From Mesorhizobium sp. CU3 (GTDB taxonomy: Bacteria > Pseudomonadota > Alphaproteobacteria > Rhizobiales > Rhizobiaceae), in the NCBI RefSeq assembly GCF_006442965.1, contig NZ_VFWX01000014.1, forward strand, positions 1 to 64,000: a stretch of DNA of 64,000 nucleotides, in the 5' to 3' direction. A program made the position numbers and the translations under genes. Under the pieces are notes generated by a model. It was not told the origin of the DNA. It worked only from the letters and a program-made list of their open reading frames with translations, and did no database searches. Of this stretch, positions 7,456-15,446 are shown in pieces; position 1 is the first letter of the stretch, and each line of letters begins with the position of its first letter.

Positions 7456-7484
7456 TTGACGCGCCGGATCAAAAGTGGTGTATG
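7456..7484 (+). promoter_or_regulatory. promoter of tRNA-Val
   Basis: TTGACG (7456-7461), a 17-base spacer, then TGTATG (7479-7484). The mature tRNA begins 13 bases after the -10 box. Confidence 0.6.
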
Positions 7485-7497
7485 CGCGGCTTCGGAT

Positions 7498-7572
7498 GGG
7501 CGTGTAGCTCAGCGGGAGAGCACTGCATTGACATTGCAGGGGTCACAAGTTCAATCCTTGTCACGCCCACCA
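7498..7572 (+). tRNA. tRNA-Val (anticodon GAC)
   Basis: Acceptor stem GGGCGTG (7498-7504) pairs with CACGCCC (7562-7568), followed by an encoded ACCA end. D-arm GCTCAGCGGGAGAGC, anticodon stem CTGCA/TGCAG around loop TTGACAT with anticodon GAC, and T-arm ACAAGTTCAATCCTTGT are all intact. It reads GUC/GUU valine codons. Confidence 0.97.
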
Positions 7573-7639
7573 TCCTTTCAATAATTTGGCTAGTCATCCC
7601 CGTCGCTTGGTGCAGAAATGCTGCGACGATTGATACTCA

Positions 7640-7882
7640 TCAGACGGCACCTCGAAGTCTTTGAACCTCGCCCGGCGCAGGTTGCGGGCCAGCCCCAGGC
7701 ACGATTCCACCTTCCACGACTTCCATGCGTTCGCCGTTTTTTGGTCGAACACGTCTCACCGCTGCTTCAGCTTCGGCGGGCGTCGGATATCCTGCTATAT
7801 AGAGGGCTGTTTCGTAGGCGGGATCGTCTGATTCTTCCTCACCAACCCAAACCCGAACATACCATCCGACCGGTCTGGTCAT
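7640..7882 (-). CDS. conserved small hypothetical protein
   Basis: An 80-residue protein beginning MTRPVGWYVRVWVGEEE, with an AYETALYIAGYPTPAEAEAA segment and a glycine/proline-rich end. The composition and AUG start with GAGG upstream look genuinely coding, and I recall similar short proteins in rhizobia. No domain, signal peptide or membrane segment is visible and I do not know its function. It lies downstream of tRNA-Val on the opposite strand and upstream of nothing obvious. Confidence 0.6.
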   Translation of the reverse strand: MTRPVGWYVRVWVGEEESDDPAYETALYIAGYPTPAEAEAAVRRVRPKNGERMEVVEGGIVPGAGPQPAPGEVQRLRGAV

Positions 7883-7966
7883 TGACTACCTCGCTTCTCT
7901 GGGCTGGATGTGACGATGGCCGTTCCAAACCTGTGCTGAATTCAACGGCTCTCCGCCCGCGCACCG

Positions 7967-8260
7967 CTACCTGAGCTCCCCCTCGAACATCACCAGCGTG
8001 CGATTCGACGCCTTAAGCGCAAACCGCATCGCTTCCTCGTAGTCCGGGTCGGCATAGCAGGCCTTGGCGACCTCCAACGACGGAAACTCCACAAGAACCA
8101 TGCGCTTGGCGTCACGCGCCTCTACGAGCACAGGCGGCTGTTTGGTCGTGTTGGTCCTTGCCTGGTATTTTTCGCCGATCGGCCTCCAGAGCCGGCCGTA
8201 TTCGGCCTGCGCTTCCGGGTCCGAAATCTCGGTTCCGACGATGAGCCAATAACCCTTCAC
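7967..8260 (-). CDS. DUF1330 family protein
   Basis: A 97-residue ferredoxin-like (dimeric alpha/beta barrel) protein of the DUF1330 family. It begins MKGYWLIVGTEISDPEA and carries the family's central VLVEF and Y-ADPDYEEAMRFAL segments (mid and C-terminal halves). Its biochemical role is unknown; related folds bind or isomerise small molecules. It lies 28 bases downstream of the stop codon of a truncated SDR reading frame, so it was probably the second gene of an SDR-DUF1330 operon whose first gene has been lost. Confidence 0.78.
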   Translation of the reverse strand: MKGYWLIVGTEISDPEAQAEYGRLWRPIGEKYQARTNTTKQPPVLVEARDAKRMVLVEFPSLEVAKACYADPDYEEAMRFALKASNRTLVMFEGELR

Positions 8261-8288
8261 GCTGAAGCGCTCCTTGATGATTGCAGTC

Positions 8289-8378
8289 CTACACCATGAA
8301 CGCGCCGCCGTTGATGCGCAACAAACGGCCGGTGACGAACTTGCCCATATCGGACGCGAGACTGAGGCTCACCTCTAG
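8289..8378 (-). pseudogene. C-terminal remnant of a short-chain dehydrogenase
   Basis: About 29 codons on the minus strand end in ASDMGKFVTGRLLRINGG plus four residues and a TAG stop, the classic C-terminus of an SDR (the region after the substrate loop, with the GR-x-x-x-I-x-GG motif). No Rossmann fold, catalytic Tyr-x-x-x-Lys or start codon precedes it. Instead the upstream frame joins directly, in phase, to the TGA stop of the fucosyltransferase-like gene. This is best explained by a deletion or insertion that replaced the 5' part of the SDR. Confidence 0.68.
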
Positions 8379-9812
8379 TCACGATCGTGTTGATGGATCG
8401 GTAGCTTGCGCATCATCGGACTTTGCACCCGATCGGATCGCCAACGCGTTCTCCTGGAAGAGCTTGTTGCCGGGGTCCGCCCTCAGGGACAAGGCCGCCA
8501 TCGCCAGCGCGGCTTCCTTTCTGCCCAAGGCCGCTTGGATCTGGGCCGCGCACGCCGCGGCATAGACATAACCGGCCTTGCCGGCGGCCAGATAGAGGTC
8601 GAAGTCGTCCGCCATGACCAGGCCCCGCCAAGACCGGCTGGTGAGAAGCCGCATGATCTCGGTCGGCACTTTGCCGGCAGCCTCGAATTCCCTGCTGATC
8701 AACGCCTTCAGCATCGCATCGCCGACCGCGTAGTCCCTCTCGCGAAAATGGCTCGCCACGATCTTCAGCGCATAGGCCCGGTTTTCCGGGTCGAGCGCCA
8801 GCGCCCTTTCGAGGATTTCCCTGGCGCGGGCGGGGCTGATCCGGCCTTCCAGCATGCAGAAGGCGCGCTGATAGCCGAACGCCGCCTCCAGCGGGTGGTA
8901 GTCGGTTTCCCTGCTCCGCAATTCCTCCAGGATGATGTTCGCTGTCCGCCTCTGGCTGAACAGGGCCTTGGGCCTGAAGACGGGCACATTGCCCATGACC
9001 GAGGCGATCGTCGCGAAGATGCTGCTCCCGGCGTAGATCTGGCGGCATCGCGCCATCAGCGTCATCTCGAAGAATGCCTTATGCGTCTCGTCGGGAAATT
9101 CGTTCGATCCGAAACCCTCGGTCAGCAGGGCGCCGGTCTCCGACTTCAGATAGTCGAGCATCGCCCGGTCCTGCCCGATCAGCAGGGTCGCCAGACCCTT
9201 GGACGCAAGTTTCGCCACGATCTGCCTGGCCAGCGGCGCCGGTATGACCTTGTCGCCGAACTCCAGCCGCCAGCGATAGGTGCCGTAGACGATGTCGCCG
9301 CTGCGCAGATGCAGCGCCGCCGTTGGCTGCGAGAACCGGCGCTCACTGGCGGCTGCGATGGCTGCCTTCACAGCCGGAGAAAAACCGAAGCCGCCGAATG
9401 CCTGATGCCGCAAGGCAGCTGGCCGGTTGGCCGGCAGCCGCGCCTTCAACCAGCCCTGTCGCCACGATTTCAGGATGTTGAAGTCGTTGCAGATCCAGCC
9501 CCGCAGCCCGGTCCGCCGTGCATCGGCCTCGAGGCTGCCTCGGGAGAAGCTTCCGTTGAGAGCACCGAACCCGGCGCTGCTGTCGATTGCCTCGCCCAGC
9601 CAGTGCTTTTCCACGAAATCGCCGGAAAACACCGTGTCGACGCGTTCGACTTTGTGGAACTCCATCTGCTCGATCGACTGGCCGTTCCAGGTGAATCCGA
9701 AACGGCACCCCATCCTGTCGGCGAGAGCCTTTGCATTGACCATCGCCAGCAATCGTCCACCCAAGCCGTCGGCCCGGGTCGCCGCAATTGTCTTCGTCGA
9801 GAAATCGCTCAA
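8379..9812 (-). CDS. fucosyltransferase-like glycosyltransferase with C-terminal helical repeats
   Basis: A 477-residue protein probably transferring a sugar, likely L-fucose from GDP-fucose, to a surface glycan. The N-terminal segment RADGLGGRLLAMVNAKALAD (13-32) resembles the G-G-L-G-N-R loop shared by fucosyltransferase families. HLRSGDIVYG (168-177) looks like the HxRxxD nucleotide-sugar motif, and IYAGSSIFATIASVMG (259-274) is the usual donor-site end piece. From about 290 to 470 it is helical with TPR-like spacing (ILERALALDPENRAYALKIV), an unusual appendage. It follows gmd and fcl, the two GDP-fucose synthesis genes, on the same strand, which supports the donor. The start TTG at 9812 is uncertain. 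The stop abuts an SDR remnant. Family name is an inference. Confidence 0.62.
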   Translation of the reverse strand: MSDFSTKTIAATRADGLGGRLLAMVNAKALADRMGCRFGFTWNGQSIEQMEFHKVERVDTVFSGDFVEKHWLGEAIDSSAGFGALNGSFSRGSLEADARRTGLRGWICNDFNILKSWRQGWLKARLPANRPAALRHQAFGGFGFSPAVKAAIAAASERRFSQPTAALHLRSGDIVYGTYRWRLEFGDKVIPAPLARQIVAKLASKGLATLLIGQDRAMLDYLKSETGALLTEGFGSNEFPDETHKAFFEMTLMARCRQIYAGSSIFATIASVMGNVPVFRPKALFSQRRTANIILEELRSRETDYHPLEAAFGYQRAFCMLEGRISPARAREILERALALDPENRAYALKIVASHFRERDYAVGDAMLKALISREFEAAGKVPTEIMRLLTSRSWRGLVMADDFDLYLAAGKAGYVYAAACAAQIQAALGRKEAALAMAALSLRADPGNKLFQENALAIRSGAKSDDAQATDPSTRS

Positions 9813-9860
9813 GCGCTGCCGGCCTCGTCCGCCCGGCTTCGATACGGAAAGGTCATGCCG

Positions 9861-10832
9861 CTACCCGGATGGCCCAAGCCGGATCTGGTCCGTTTCGACA
9901 TGATCGAGAAACCACGCATAGGTCTGTTCCAGTCCGCTGCGAAGCGAATAGCGCGGACGCCAGCCCGTGGCAAACAGCCGTGACACATCGAGCAGCTTCC
10001 GCGCCATGCCGTCCGGCTTGCTTGCGTCGAAGGTGATCTCGGCATCGGCGCCGACCACCGACACGACGGTGCAGGCAAGCTCGGCGATGGTGACGTCCTC
10101 TCCGCATCCGATGTTGATGTGGCTGTCGCCCGTATAGGTCTTCAACAGCCAGACAAAAGCGTCGGCGGCATCGTCGACATGCAGGAACTCGCGCATCGGC
10201 CTGCCCGACCCCCACACAGGCAATGTCTTTTGGCCGGCGCGCCTCGCCTCGTGCGCCTTGCGCATCAGCGCCGGCACGACATGGCTGCTGCCGAGGTCGA
10301 AATTGTCGCCTGGACCATAAAGATTGGTCGGCATCGCCGAGATGTAGTCGACACCATATTGCCTGCGATACGCCTGGCAGAGTTTCAACCCGGCGATCTT
10401 GGCGACCGCATACCATTCGTTGGTGGGTTCGAGCGGGCCTGTCAGCAGCGCGTCTTCCGGGATCGGTTGCGGCGCGAGCTTCGGATAGATGCAGGACGAG
10501 CCCAAAAACAAAAGCTTCCGCACCTCGTTGCGGAAGGCCGCTTCGATCAAATTGTTCTGCACGGCGAGGTTCTCGTAGAGGAAATCCACCGGCAGGCTGT
10601 CATTGGCAAGGATGCCGCCGACCTTGGCGGCGGCCATGATCACCGCGTCCGGCCGCCGCTCCGCCATCCAGCGCCGCACGCCGGCCTGGTCGAGAAGGTC
10701 GAGCTCGCTGCGCGCAACGGTCAGAATCTCGCAATCCTCGCCGGCGAGACGGCGCACCAACGCCGAGCCGACCATGCCGCGATGCCCCGCGACGAAGATG
10801 CGTTTGCCCTTGAGGTCGAAGGTCTGGTTCAT
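9861..10832 (-). CDS. fcl: GDP-L-fucose synthase
   Basis: Epimerase/reductase that turns GDP-4-keto-6-deoxy-D-mannose into GDP-L-fucose with NADPH. The extended-SDR signatures are present: VAGHRGMVGSAL (14-25, nucleotide binding), GSSCIYP (111-117, catalytic Ser) and Tyr141-x-x-x-Lys145 in EWYAVAKIAG. NLYGPGDNFD and GSGRPMREFLHVDD are typical of Fcl. With the ATG at 10832 the protein has 323 residues, the family norm; a much longer open frame upstream is arginine-rich and spurious. It starts 8 bases after gmd ends, so the two are an operon. Confidence 0.95.
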   Translation of the reverse strand: MNQTFDLKGKRIFVAGHRGMVGSALVRRLAGEDCEILTVARSELDLLDQAGVRRWMAERRPDAVIMAAAKVGGILANDSLPVDFLYENLAVQNNLIEAAFRNEVRKLLFLGSSCIYPKLAPQPIPEDALLTGPLEPTNEWYAVAKIAGLKLCQAYRRQYGVDYISAMPTNLYGPGDNFDLGSSHVVPALMRKAHEARRAGQKTLPVWGSGRPMREFLHVDDAADAFVWLLKTYTGDSHINIGCGEDVTIAELACTVVSVVGADAEITFDASKPDGMARKLLDVSRLFATGWRPRYSLRSGLEQTYAWFLDHVETDQIRLGPSG

Positions 10833-10840
10833 CGGCACCC

Positions 10841-11905
10841 CTAGGAATGAACGCGCCGCGCGCCGCCGGCGGCGCGCGCCAGATCGGCCTGAACCATTTC
10901 GGCCACCAGCGCCTTGAAGCCGATCGTGTGGGACCAGCCCAGCCTGGTTCTCGCCTTGGAAGCATCGCCGATCAGCACGTCCACTTCCGTCGGCCTGAAA
11001 TAGCGCGGGTCGATGCGCACCAGCACCGCGCCAGAGCCCGCGTCCAGGCCAAGCTCTTCGACGCCATCGCCCTGCCAACGCACAGTCCGCCCGACCTCGG
11101 CAAAGGCGAGTTCCACGAATTCGCGCACCGAATGCGCCTCGCCCGTCGCCAGCACGAAATCGTCCGCTTCGTCATGCTGCAATATGCGCCACATGCCCTC
11201 GACATAATCGCGCGCATGGCCCCAGTCGCGTCGCGCATCGAGATTGCCGAGATAGAGCGTGTCCTGCAGCCCGTGATGGATCGCCGCGACGGCCCGCGTG
11301 ATCTTGCGCGTGACGAAGGTTTCGCCGCGTGTCGGCCCTTCGTGATTGAACAGGATGCCGTTCGAGGCGAACAGGCCGTAGGCCTGGCGATAATTGACCG
11401 CGATCCAGTAGGCATAGAGCTTGGCCGCCGCATAGGGCGAGCACGGCCGGAACGGCGTCGCCTCGCTCTGCGGGATTTCCGCCGCCTGGCCGTAAAGCTC
11501 CGAGGTCGAGGCCTGGTAGAAGCGCACCGATTTCTCGAGGCCGAGGATGCGGATCGCCTCGAGCAGCCGCAGCGTTCCCAGCGCATCGGCATTGGCCGTG
11601 TATTCCGGCGTCTCGAAACTCACCTGGACATGGCTTTGGGCGCCGAGATTGTAGATCTCTGTCGGCTTGGTCTCCTGCACGAGCCGGATCAGATTGCTCG
11701 CGTCGGTCAGATCGCCATAATGCAGGAAGAAGCGCGCGCCGCGCTCATGCGGATCGACATAAATGTCGTCGACGCGTTCGGTGTTGAAGGAAGACGAGCG
11801 GCGCTTGACGCCATGGACGACATAGCCCTTGCCAAGCAGAAGCTCGGCAAGATAGGCCCCGTCCTGCCCGGTCACGCCGGTAATAAGGGCGACTTTGTCT
11901 GCCAT
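10841..11905 (-). CDS. gmd: GDP-mannose 4,6-dehydratase
   Basis: First step from GDP-D-mannose towards GDP-L-fucose (also the entry to rhamnose and perosamine derivatives). Motifs are ITGVTGQDGAYLAELLL (8-24, NADP binding), ASTSELYG (132-139, catalytic Thr/Ser and Glu) and SPYAAAKLYAYW (156-167, Tyr158 and Lys162). NHEGPTRGETFVTRKI is diagnostic of Gmd. ATG at 11905 gives 354 residues and the standard MADKVALITG start; an ATG four codons upstream sits too close to the GGAGGGG. Leads the gmd-fcl-glycosyltransferase operon. Confidence 0.95.
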   Translation of the reverse strand: MADKVALITGVTGQDGAYLAELLLGKGYVVHGVKRRSSSFNTERVDDIYVDPHERGARFFLHYGDLTDASNLIRLVQETKPTEIYNLGAQSHVQVSFETPEYTANADALGTLRLLEAIRILGLEKSVRFYQASTSELYGQAAEIPQSEATPFRPCSPYAAAKLYAYWIAVNYRQAYGLFASNGILFNHEGPTRGETFVTRKITRAVAAIHHGLQDTLYLGNLDARRDWGHARDYVEGMWRILQHDEADDFVLATGEAHSVREFVELAFAEVGRTVRWQGDGVEELGLDAGSGAVLVRIDPRYFRPTEVDVLIGDASKARTRLGWSHTIGFKALVAEMVQADLARAAGGARRVHS

Positions 11906-11993
11906 CGCCAGGTACATCCCCTCCCCCGCGCAAGCGAATACAGATTTGCGGGCAGAACGCAAATCCCGTGCGGGAAACGGTTTCGTGTACGGC

Positions 11994-13148
11994 TCAGACG
12001 CCCGCGACGGCGAGAAGGCTCTTCATCCGGGCCACGCCAAGCTCCGGGTCGGCCAGCAGACCCGCCTGGTCGGCGAGGCGGAAGATTTCCGCATAGTGGC
12101 AAATGCCGCGCGCCGACTGCATGCCGCCGACCATGGCGAAATGGTCCTGGTGCCCGTTCAGCCAGGCCATGAAGACGATGCCGGCCTTGTAATAGGCCGT
12201 CGGCGCCTCGAAGATTTTCCGCGACAACGGCACGGTCGGCGCCATCAGCGCGTCATAGCCCGCCCGGTCGCCCGACGCGAGCCTGGCCAGCGCCGCGTTG
12301 GCCACCGGCGCGATGGCGTCGAAGATGCCGAGCAGCGCGTGCGAATGTCCCCTGACGTCGCCGGCTATCAGCTCCGGATAGTTGAAATCGTCGCCGGTGA
12401 ACATCACCACGCCCTCGGGCAGGCGATCGCGCAGCAACACTTCCTTGTCGGCGTCGAGCAGCGATATCTTGATGCCTTCGACCTTGCCGGCATGCCTCTC
12501 GATGATGGCGACGACGGTGTCGAGCGCGGATCCGAAATCGGCGGTGCCCCAATATCCCCGCAGCGCCGGATCGAACATGTCGCCCAGCCAATGCAGGATC
12601 ACCTTGCCGGAAGCCTGGCCGAGAATGCGGTCATAAACCCTGGCGTAGTCGTCCGGCCCCTTGGCGACCGCGGCAAGCGCGCGGCTCGCCATCATGATCG
12701 CCTTGCCGCCCTCGCCTTCGATAAACGCGAACTGCTCCTCATAGGCGCGGATGACGTCGTCCAGCGTGCTTGCCGCCTCCGGAGCGAGATGATCTGTCCC
12801 CGCCCCCGAAGCGAGATCGGCGCCGGGCACGCTGCGCGCCTCGGCGGTCGAGCGGCGGATCAGTTCCTTGGCGCTTTCCCAGTCGAAGCCCATGCCACGC
12901 TGCGAGGTGTCCATGGCCTCGGCGATGCGGAAGCCCAGCCGCCACAAATGGTGGCGAAACGCCATCGTCCTGTCCCAGTCGATCGCCGGCCGCGACCAGG
13001 GATCGGTCAGGGCGATGGGATCGGCGACGACATGCGCCGCCGCGTAGGCGATGCGCGAAAATTGCGCGCCGATGACCGGCGCAACCGGTTTGCCGACAAG
13101 CCGGTAGCTGACCCGGTCGCCGTTTTCCGCAGGCAAGATGATGTCCAT
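11994..13148 (-). CDS. DUF993 family protein (DHDPS-like TIM barrel)
   Basis: A 384-residue protein of the DUF993 family, which is annotated as related to dihydrodipicolinate synthase/aldolase TIM barrels. It contains KVILHWLGDMFDPAL and GIKISLLDADKE segments, the latter carrying the lysine (GIKIS) that aligns in position with a Schiff-base lysine of class I aldolases; that role is inferred. No signal peptide. It is transcribed divergently from the LacI-type regulator, and a palindromic operator lies 29 bases upstream of its start, so it is almost certainly part of that regulon. An aldolase or retro-aldol step in breakdown of the locus's sugar-like substrate is plausible. Exact reaction unknown. 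Confidence 0.75.
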   Translation of the reverse strand: MDIILPAENGDRVSYRLVGKPVAPVIGAQFSRIAYAAAHVVADPIALTDPWSRPAIDWDRTMAFRHHLWRLGFRIAEAMDTSQRGMGFDWESAKELIRRSTAEARSVPGADLASGAGTDHLAPEAASTLDDVIRAYEEQFAFIEGEGGKAIMMASRALAAVAKGPDDYARVYDRILGQASGKVILHWLGDMFDPALRGYWGTADFGSALDTVVAIIERHAGKVEGIKISLLDADKEVLLRDRLPEGVVMFTGDDFNYPELIAGDVRGHSHALLGIFDAIAPVANAALARLASGDRAGYDALMAPTVPLSRKIFEAPTAYYKAGIVFMAWLNGHQDHFAMVGGMQSARGICHYAEIFRLADQAGLLADPELGVARMKSLLAVAGV

Positions 13149-13176
13149 CGAACTCTCCCGTTACGGCCCCTATAAA

Positions 13177-13188
13177 TGGAACGTTCCA
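13177..13188. promoter_or_regulatory. LacI-family operator 1 (DUF993 side)
   Basis: TGGAACGTTCCA, a perfect 12-bp palindrome, followed by ATAAATC. It lies 29 bases before the DUF993 start. The central CG and the size are typical of LacI-family operators. An almost identical site sits at 13343-13354. Confidence 0.82.
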
Positions 13189-13342
13189 ATAAATCAAGAA
13201 CCTTTATGATTCAAGGGACTCGAGCCAGTCGGTTGTCGTGCCGCGATACGGAAAGCATTGCATTGTCGACAATTTTAAACCGCTTCAATCAATTTCTCGA
13301 TTCTCGCAAGAATCACGATTGACTCTGATTTCGGACAATGAT

Positions 13343-13354
13343 TAGAACGTTCCA
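13343..13354. promoter_or_regulatory. LacI-family operator 2 (regulator side)
   Basis: TAGAACGTTCCA followed by ATAAATT, matching operator 1 at 11 of 12 positions and in 6 of 7 trailing bases. It lies 35 bases before the ATG of the LacI-type gene, which implies autoregulation. The two sites are 166 bp apart, suitable for looping. Confidence 0.82.
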
Positions 13355-13389
13355 ATAAATTCGTACAAACCGTGGAGGACGGGACGAGG

Positions 13390-14433
13390 ATGGCCAGCCG
13401 GGCCAAGGCGACGATCCTGGACATCGCCCGCGAGGCCGGCGTGTCCAAATCGACGGTGTCGCTCGTGCTGCAAGGCAGCGGGCTGATCCGGCCTGAAACC
13501 GCGGTCAAGGTGCGCAAGGCGATCGAGGATGTCGGCTATGTCTACAACCGCGGCGCCGCCAATCTACGCAAGGCCCATTCCAACGTCATCGGCATGGTGA
13601 TCAACGATCTTACCAACCCTTTCTTCGCCGAGCTTGCCGTCGGCATGGAGCGAGTCTTCCAGGCGGCCGGCATCGTCCCTTTCATCGCCAACACGGCGGA
13701 GAACCCGGTGCGCCAGGAAGAAGTGCTGAAGTCGATGATGGAGCAGGGTGTCGCCGGCCTGATCGTCTCGCCGGCGCGTGGCACCACGCCCGGCGCTTTC
13801 CGGCGCATCGAAGCGGCGGGCGTGCCCGTGGTCTTCGCCATGCGCAGGCTGCCCGAGAGCCGCATCCCGGCGATCGCGCCGGACAATCATCGCGGCGCCT
13901 ATCTCGCCACCGAGCATCTGATCGCCAAGGGCCATCGCCGCCTTGCCTTCTTCGGCGGCTCGTCCGACCTCGTCGTATACCAGGAGCGGCTGGGCGGCTT
14001 CCTCGAAGCCTGCGAGGCGCTGGGCATCCCGGTTGCCGACCGTACGATCGTCGAGGGCGAGACCAGCCGCAAGGGCGGCATGGCCTGCCTGGAGACCGCG
14101 CTGGCCACCTCTGAACCGCCGACGGCGGCCCTTTGCTTCAACGACGCGGTCGCTTTCGGCGTGATGCTCGCGCTGCGTCGGCGCAATCTGGAAGCGGGCT
14201 CGGACTTCGCCGTCGTCGGCTTCGACGATGTCGCCGAGGCCGAGCACTACAGTCCGGCGCTTACCAGCGTCGCCGTCGACACCGCCGGCCTCGGCGAGCG
14301 CGCCGCCCATGTCATGCTGAAGATGATCCAGTCGCGCACCACGCGCGCCGAGGACCATATCGGCGCCGTCAGCCTCGTCGTACGGGAAAGCTGCGGCCAA
14401 AACCGCAGCAGCCAACTGGGAGACGCGGCATGA
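13390..14433 (+). CDS. LacI family transcriptional regulator
   Basis: A 347-residue repressor-type protein. The helix-turn-helix ATILDIAREAGVSKSTVSLV lies at residues 7-26, with the hinge helix near 50-60 (AANLRKAHSN) and a periplasmic-binding-protein-like effector domain after it (IGMVINDLTNPFF through VVGFDDVAEA). The effector is unknown. I prefer ATG 13390, with GACGAGG just upstream, over GTG 13372. Two palindromic operators lie between this gene and the divergent DUF993 gene. Its stop overlaps the start of the Gfo/Idh/MocA gene (ATGA), so regulator and pathway are on one transcript. Confidence 0.92.
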   Translation: MASRAKATILDIAREAGVSKSTVSLVLQGSGLIRPETAVKVRKAIEDVGYVYNRGAANLRKAHSNVIGMVINDLTNPFFAELAVGMERVFQAAGIVPFIANTAENPVRQEEVLKSMMEQGVAGLIVSPARGTTPGAFRRIEAAGVPVVFAMRRLPESRIPAIAPDNHRGAYLATEHLIAKGHRRLAFFGGSSDLVVYQERLGGFLEACEALGIPVADRTIVEGETSRKGGMACLETALATSEPPTAALCFNDAVAFGVMLALRRRNLEAGSDFAVVGFDDVAEAEHYSPALTSVAVDTAGLGERAAHVMLKMIQSRTTRAEDHIGAVSLVVRESCGQNRSSQLGDAA

Positions 14434-15446
14434 GTGTGCGATGGGGATTGGTCGGCGCCAGCACGATCGCAAAACAGTTCATGATCAACGCCATCCGCGC
14501 TGAGGCCGATGGCGAGGTCGCGGTGGTGATGAGTTCCAGCCCGGAACGGGCCGAGGCATATGCCAAGGAAAACGGCATTCCCACCGCCGTTTCGAGCCTC
14601 GACGCGCTGCTCGGCGCCGATATCGACGCCGTCTACATCTCGACCACCAACGAACTGCATCTCGAGCAAGGGCTTGCGGCGGTCAAAGCCGGCAAGCATG
14701 TGCTGTGCGAGAAGCCGCTGGCGCTGACCAGCGCAGATGCCCGCCAGCTGGTCGCGGCCGCCAAGGCTGCCGGCGTCGTTTTCGGCACCAACCATCATCT
14801 GCGCAATGCCGGCGCCCATCGCGCCATGCGCGAGGCGATCGCCGCCGGCCGCATCGGCAAGCCGATCGCCGCGCGCGTCTTCCACTCCGTCTTCCTGCCG
14901 GAGAACCTGCAGGGCTGGCGCATCACCAAGCCGGAAGCCGGCGGTGGCGTCGTCCTCGACATCACCGTGCACGACGCCGATACGCTGCGCTTCGTGCTTG
15001 GCGACGATCCGGTCGAGGTTTCGGCGTTCACGCAAGCTGCCGGCATGGCAGGCAGCGGACTGGAAGACGGCGCCATGTGCATCTGGCGCTTCAAGTCCGG
15101 CCTCATCGCCCAGTCGCATGAGGGCTTCACGACGAAGTTCGCCGGCACCGGCTTCGAGGTGCACGGCTCGGAAGGCTCGCTGGTCGCCAGCAATGTGATG
15201 ACGCAGAAGCCGGTCGGTTCGGTGCTGCTGCGCACCGCAAGCGGCGAGGAAGAGCTGACCTTCGATCGCGAGGACCTCTACATCCGCTCGGTGCGCCAGT
15301 TCCATGCCGCGATCCGCGGCGAAGGCCAGCCCGCCGCCACCGGCGAGGATGGCATCTGGTCGCTGGCCTCGGCTGAAGCCGCACTGCAATCGTCGAAGAC
15401 CGGCAAGGCCGTCATGATCGACCCGCAACTTGGGAGCCTCGCGTGA
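14430..15446 (+). CDS. Gfo/Idh/MocA family NAD(P)-dependent oxidoreductase
   Basis: A 338-residue dehydrogenase of the family that oxidises hydroxyls on sugars, cyclitols and their derivatives. It has the Rossmann motif GLVGASTIA (6-14), the CEKPLAL loop (93-99, catalytic-site Lys95) and the IxVHDADTLRFVLG helix (the family's conserved Asp/His region) in the C-terminal alpha/beta domain. The ATG overlaps the stop of the LacI-type gene and its own stop overlaps the next start, so it is translationally coupled in the operon. Substrate unknown; the ABC importer downstream suggests a sugar-like compound. Confidence 0.88.
   Translation: MSVRWGLVGASTIAKQFMINAIRAEADGEVAVVMSSSPERAEAYAKENGIPTAVSSLDALLGADIDAVYISTTNELHLEQGLAAVKAGKHVLCEKPLALTSADARQLVAAAKAAGVVFGTNHHLRNAGAHRAMREAIAAGRIGKPIAARVFHSVFLPENLQGWRITKPEAGGGVVLDITVHDADTLRFVLGDDPVEVSAFTQAAGMAGSGLEDGAMCIWRFKSGLIAQSHEGFTTKFAGTGFEVHGSEGSLVASNVMTQKPVGSVLLRTASGEEELTFDREDLYIRSVRQFHAAIRGEGQPAATGEDGIWSLASAEAALQSSKTGKAVMIDPQLGSLA

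Noticed and set aside
7378..7664. Frames reading through tRNA-Val
   Set aside because: They overlap the tRNA and contain its sequence; the tRNA is unambiguous.
13372..13389. GTG start for the LacI-type regulator
   Set aside because: It would place the first residues in the ribosome site itself (GGAGGACGGGACGAGG); the ATG at 13390 fits better.
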